In this document: positions 60,395-64,000 of the stretch, piece by piece
Layout of the letters: the number at the start of each line of letters is the position of its first letter
Numbering within the stretch: position 1 is the first letter of the stretch
From: Nitrospirota bacterium
GTDB lineage: Bacteria; Nitrospirota; Leptospirillia; Leptospirillales; Leptospirillaceae
Length of the DNA stretch: 64,000 nt
Direction of reading: 5' to 3'
Assembly (NCBI GenBank): GCA_021820445.1
Contig: JAKADN010000003.1
Location: 1 to 64,000, forward strand
Translations under genes and position numbers: made by a program
Notes under the pieces: generated by a model
Told to the model about the DNA's origin: nothing
The model's input: only the letters and a program-made list of their open reading frames with translations
Database searches by the model: none

Positions 60395-61021
60395 ATGGAG
60401 ACCTCCGGGGAGACACTGACCACCAGGCAGGCGGAAATTCTTCATTTCATCCATCTGCACATCGAACAGCTCGGATACCCCCCCACTCTTCGGGAAATCG
60501 CCAACAAGATGGATATCCGGGGGATCAGCGCCGTCCGGAAACATCTTGATGCGCTGGTTCGAAAAGGGCATCTCATTCGTAGAAAGGGTGCCCGGGCCCT
60601 CGATGCGGAGTCCCTTCTTCCTTCGACAGTCCCGGTCCCCGTTCTTGGCCGCGTTGTGGCAGGCATTCCGGTCAACGCAACGGAAAACCGTTTGGATACC
60701 ATCGCGATCGACCCCTCCTGGTTACCTTCCGGACCCGTTTTTCTTCTCCGGGTCAAGGGCGACAGCATGAAACAGGCGGCTATTCTGGATGGCGACTATG
60801 TCCTTGTCCGTGCAAAGGAAACGGCGGAAGAGGGAGCGATCGTGGTCGCCGAGATCGACGGAGAAACAACGGTCAAGAGACTCCGGAAAAAGGGCGGACG
60901 CCTCATCCTGGCTCCTGAGAACCCCGACTACAATGAAATCCCTGTCGCCGAGGGCAGTGCATTCCGCATCGTTGGGACGGTGTGCGGCCTCTTCCGCCCC
61001 TCTCTCGAAGGTTCGCATTGA
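60395..61021 (+). CDS. lexA: LexA repressor (ORF open from 60359; the later ATG is preferred)
   Basis: LTTRQAEILHFIHLHIEQLGYPPTLREIANKM wHTH; cleavage-site-like VVAGIPV; VKGDSMKQAAILDGDYVLV Ser; ETTVKRLRK Lys. Confidence 0.93.
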   Translation: METSGETLTTRQAEILHFIHLHIEQLGYPPTLREIANKMDIRGISAVRKHLDALVRKGHLIRRKGARALDAESLLPSTVPVPVLGRVVAGIPVNATENRLDTIAIDPSWLPSGPVFLLRVKGDSMKQAAILDGDYVLVRAKETAEEGAIVVAEIDGETTVKRLRKKGGRLILAPENPDYNEIPVAEGSAFRIVGTVCGLFRPSLEGSH

Positions 61022-61674
61022 GACAGGCCCCGCTCCCCCCTTCCGGCGCACCTCCCTTGCCGCCACTTTTCCTGCAACAGACCTCGCTGCAATCGCCTCT
61101 CCTCCTGCAGGGAGAAGAACCCCGGCTCGGCATTTTTGTCCACCGCATCGTGGCATCCCGCCTTCTCGATCCGGCCGAATCCGGAAGTTCATGCCTCATT
61201 GTCTGCGGCGACAATGTCTTTCGGCCCGACATTATCGTGCAGAGCGCGAAAGCGGTCGCGATGGATCCGCACACGCTCCTTTCACGCATCCGGATCTCGC
61301 GAGCGGTCACAATCCACCAGTTCCACACGCTTATCGTCTCCCGGATCGCGGAAGAGCTCAAGAGATTCCGGGCATCGCTGATCATTCTGTCCGGTATCCT
61401 CCCCCTTTTTTCGGACGGGGCAGTTTCCGAGAGAGAGTCCTCAGGACTTCTGCTCTCCGTCATGACGACACTTCGCGGGGTCGCGCTCAGGAGAAGCATT
61501 CCCTGCATTCTTCCCGTCGACCGCTGCGAAGCCGTGAAGGACGCCCGTTCCGGGCGCCTCCTCTCTCTCCTGGAATCATTGATCGAGTCGGCAATTCTTC
61601 AGGAGCTGCCAAGGAACGAGAAGTCCGCTCCCCGTCGAATCCCCGGGAAGCTCTTCGCAGACCAGGAGCCCTGA
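61018..61674 (+). CDS. RecA/Rad51-fold-like protein lacking a Walker A motif (hypothetical; TTG start overlapping the lexA stop, ORF open from 60982)
   Basis: CLIVCGDNVFRPDIIVQSAKAVAMDPHTLLSRIRISRAVTIHQFHTLIVSRIAEEL...LIILSGILPLFSD pattern; no GxxxxGK[ST]. Confidence 0.6.
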   Translation: MRQAPLPPSGAPPLPPLFLQQTSLQSPLLLQGEEPRLGIFVHRIVASRLLDPAESGSSCLIVCGDNVFRPDIIVQSAKAVAMDPHTLLSRIRISRAVTIHQFHTLIVSRIAEELKRFRASLIILSGILPLFSDGAVSERESSGLLLSVMTTLRGVALRRSIPCILPVDRCEAVKDARSGRLLSLLESLIESAILQELPRNEKSAPRRIPGKLFADQEP

Positions 61675-61949
61675 TGGGACGGACGCTGCCCACCTTTACA
61701 ATGAACGTCGACCAGACGCTGTCCGACCTCTCCCGATTCCGGAGAGCCCTCAGGCGAGAGGACCAGAGTCTTCTCGACGGCCTCTTCGCCGATGCGCGCC
61801 TTCATGCCCAGGCCGGCGCCTTTCTCTCTCCCGTGGACCCCTTTCCGGTGATCCTGCTCTGCATGCTTCTCGAAGAACGTCGCGAACGCCTCCTTCTCGA
61901 GGGCCGCATCCGGGAAATCGAGGATCGTGGTGAAGGCCATTCGTCCTGA
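61674..61949 (+). CDS. 91-aa hypothetical protein of the lexA-polB operon
   Basis: ATG overlaps the upstream stop (TGATG); MGRTLPTFTMNVDQTLSDLSRFRRALRREDQSLLDGLFADARLHAQAGAFLSPVDPFPVILLCMLLEERRERLLLEGRIREIEDRGEGHSS*. Confidence 0.7.
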   Translation: MGRTLPTFTMNVDQTLSDLSRFRRALRREDQSLLDGLFADARLHAQAGAFLSPVDPFPVILLCMLLEERRERLLLEGRIREIEDRGEGHSS

Positions 61950-64000
61950 AAGAACGGGATGGCTGCTGGATGTCTATCCCGCATCACAAGGCATGCTGCT
62001 CTGGATCCTGAGCGACAAGGGAGAGCGATTCCTCCGTCCAGTTCGATTTTCTCCCCGCTTCTACGCAGATGCGACAGAACGCATTCAGGCCCGGCTTAAA
62101 ACCCTGCTTGGACGCCTCCGTCGTCCTGTTTCCCTCGTCCGAACGGAACGCGTCGATCTCTTTTCCGGAGCCCTCCGCCCCGTCTTCGAACTCACGACGT
62201 TGTCGCCGGCAGATTTTTTCGCGGTGATCAGAGCGGTGTCCTCCATTCCGGAGATCGTCCTCTACAATTGCGACATTCCCCTCCCTCAACTCTATTTCTA
62301 TGAATCCGGGCTTTTTCCTCTCGCATTCTGCCGAATCGACACACTTCCGGACAGACGTGCACTTCTTGACTCCCCCTGGAACACCGATCCCCCCATGCCT
62401 CCTCTCCGGACAATAACCCTTGAGCTCGAATCGGAGGCCCCCCCCGGAAAGCATGGAGCGACGGAAGGACTGGTCGTCGAGAGCGACGGGAAGCGAAGGC
62501 TTCTTGACGGAGAGGATCCCCGGGAACTCCTGGCCACGATCAACGCCATTCTGAAACGGGAGGATCCTGACCTCATTCTCTCCCGAAGGGGCGATGACCT
62601 GATCTTTCCCCGCATTCTGGCGCTTTCTGAAAAGATCGGTATTCCTGTGGCCCTGAACCGGGGAGAAAGGCGGCCGATCTCCCCAGGAAGAGACCGCTCT
62701 TTCCTTTCTTACGGAAAGACTGTTTTTCGCGCAGGCGGTTTTTCCCTTTTCGGACGATGGCACCTGGACCAGAGCAATTCCTTCATCCTGAAGGAAGCGG
62801 GGCTTCCCGGGCTTTTCGAACAGGCCCGCGTCACCCGGATCCCTCTCCAGCAACTCGCCAGAACCTCCACGGGAACCGGCATCACCTCCATGCAGATGGC
62901 GAGGGCCATCGCCTCCGGAATCCTTGTCCCGAAGGACAAGGGGCATCCGGAGGAATTCCGGAGCGGACTCGATCTTGTCGAAAGCGACAAGGGCGGCATG
63001 GTCTTCCTTCCCAGACCCGGCATCCACGAATCGGTCGTGGAACTCGACTTCGCCTCGATGTATCCCTCCCTGATGACGGCCTACAACATCTCCCCGGAAA
63101 CGGTCAACTGTTCCTGCTGCCCTGCCAATCGGGTCCCGGAAAGCGGACACCACCTCTGCACGCGTCGGAGAGGTCTGATCCCTTCGGTTCTCGCCCCGCT
63201 CCTTGAAAAAAGACGCCGATACAAGGAGCTCAAAAAAACGGTGGAAGATCCGTGGCTCAGACAGGAGTACGAGCGACGCCAGGGCGCTCTCAAATGGCTT
63301 CTCGTCGTCTCCTTCGGCTATCTGGGCTACAAGAACGCGCGCTTCGGAAAAGTTGAAGCCCATGAATGCGTCACCGCTCTGAGCCGGGAAAAGCTTCTCC
63401 AGGCGAAAGAGGTCGCGGAAGAGTGGGGATACCACTTTCTGCACGGGATCGTCGACTCGCTCTGGCTGTCGCATCCCGATCTGGACGAAGCCGACTGCCA
63501 ACGTCTCGCCGAAGCCATCTCCCGGACGACCGGCCTTTCCATCGGAGTCGAGGGACTCTACCGCTGGATTCTCTTCTTCCCGTCGAAGGGCCGCCCGGGC
63601 CTCGCCGTTCCCAACCGCTACATCGGCGCTTTCCGCTCGGGCGAAACAAAAATCCGCGGAATCGAACTTCGCCGGAGCGATACCCCCCCTTTTATCGCAA
63701 AAATGCAGCAACGGATCGTCGACCATCTTTCCCTGGCGAGCGATATCGAGGACTACAGGGCCCGCCTTCCCGAAGCCAGACGACTGCTCGAGGAGGGACT
63801 GGTGGAGATCGCGGGAGGTCGCATCCCGGTTTCGGAGCTGGCCATCAGAAAGCGGATCTCGAAGGAGGCAGAATCCTACCGCAAGGCCTCCCTCCAGGCG
63901 ATCGTGGCACAGGAACTGGCGGCTCGTGGAGAAGCACCCCACCCCGGGGAACGCATCTCTTTTGTCATCACCGGCGAGGGAGATCCCGATCCCGCGTCCC
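61930..64000 (+). CDS. Family-B DNA polymerase, 3'-truncated by window end; absent from ORF track
   Basis: Manual translation in frame 1 is open to 64000. Motif A ELDFASMYPSLM, motif B ALKWLLVVSFGYLGYKNARFG, motif C HGIVDSLW; GTG start with GAGG 6 nt upstream. Confidence 0.88.
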   Translation, partial: MKAIRPERTGWLLDVYPASQGMLLWILSDKGERFLRPVRFSPRFYADATERIQARLKTLLGRLRRPVSLVRTERVDLFSGALRPVFELTTLSPADFFAVIRAVSSIPEIVLYNCDIPLPQLYFYESGLFPLAFCRIDTLPDRRALLDSPWNTDPPMPPLRTITLELESEAPPGKHGATEGLVVESDGKRRLLDGEDPRELLATINAILKREDPDLILSRRGDDLIFPRILALSEKIGIPVALNRGERRPISPGRDRSFLSYGKTVFRAGGFSLFGRWHLDQSNSFILKEAGLPGLFEQARVTRIPLQQLARTSTGTGITSMQMARAIASGILVPKDKGHPEEFRSGLDLVESDKGGMVFLPRPGIHESVVELDFASMYPSLMTAYNISPETVNCSCCPANRVPESGHHLCTRRRGLIPSVLAPLLEKRRRYKELKKTVEDPWLRQEYERRQGALKWLLVVSFGYLGYKNARFGKVEAHECVTALSREKLLQAKEVAEEWGYHFLHGIVDSLWLSHPDLDEADCQRLAEAISRTTGLSIGVEGLYRWILFFPSKGRPGLAVPNRYIGAFRSGETKIRGIELRRSDTPPFIAKMQQRIVDHLSLASDIEDYRARLPEARRLLEEGLVEIAGGRIPVSELAIRKRISKEAESYRKASLQAIVAQELAARGEAPHPGERISFVITGEGDPDPAS

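Noticed and set aside
61984-63942. 652-aa minus-strand ORF
   Set aside because: Antisense shadow of the PolB gene; its translation shows no family motifs, while the plus frame has PolB motifs
1-64000. CRISPR arrays, IS elements, prophage or integrase genes
   Set aside because: No regularly spaced direct repeats, transposase or integrase motifs were seen on either strand

Overview
This 64 kb window is compact and mostly co-directional (minus strand). Gene content suggests an autotrophic Leptospirillum-like Nitrospirota chromosome, but that assignment is inference. Main blocks: (1) C-terminus of a cbb3-type oxidase subunit I, an MCP and rimO; (2) rpsF-ssb-rpsR followed by DUF2232 and RlpA genes; (3) ychF-pth-rplY-prs-tRNA-Gln-ispE; (4) tig-clpP-clpX, with an unusual His-rich tail on trigger factor; (5) hemG/hemY-like, hpnH, glk and pgl; (6) a complete dcw cell-wall/division cluster, mraZ to ftsZ, continuing into pgeF-yggS-proC-yggT-divIVA; (7) a reductive-TCA cluster with sucCD, frdAB, citryl-CoA lyase, aconitase and a second SucCD-like pair that fits citryl-CoA synthetase; (8) at the right edge, a lexA-led operon in which lexA, a Walker-A-less RecA/Rad51-like protein, a 91-aa protein and a family-B DNA polymerase overlap end to end. 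The polymerase runs off the window and is missing from the ORF track, which instead lists a 652-aa antisense shadow ORF. Its polymerase motifs are recognisable, but its 3'-5' exonuclease motifs look degraded. I propose it as an SOS-controlled, mutasome-like PolB cassette and consider it the most interesting item here. No CRISPR array, rRNA or convincing mobile element was seen.
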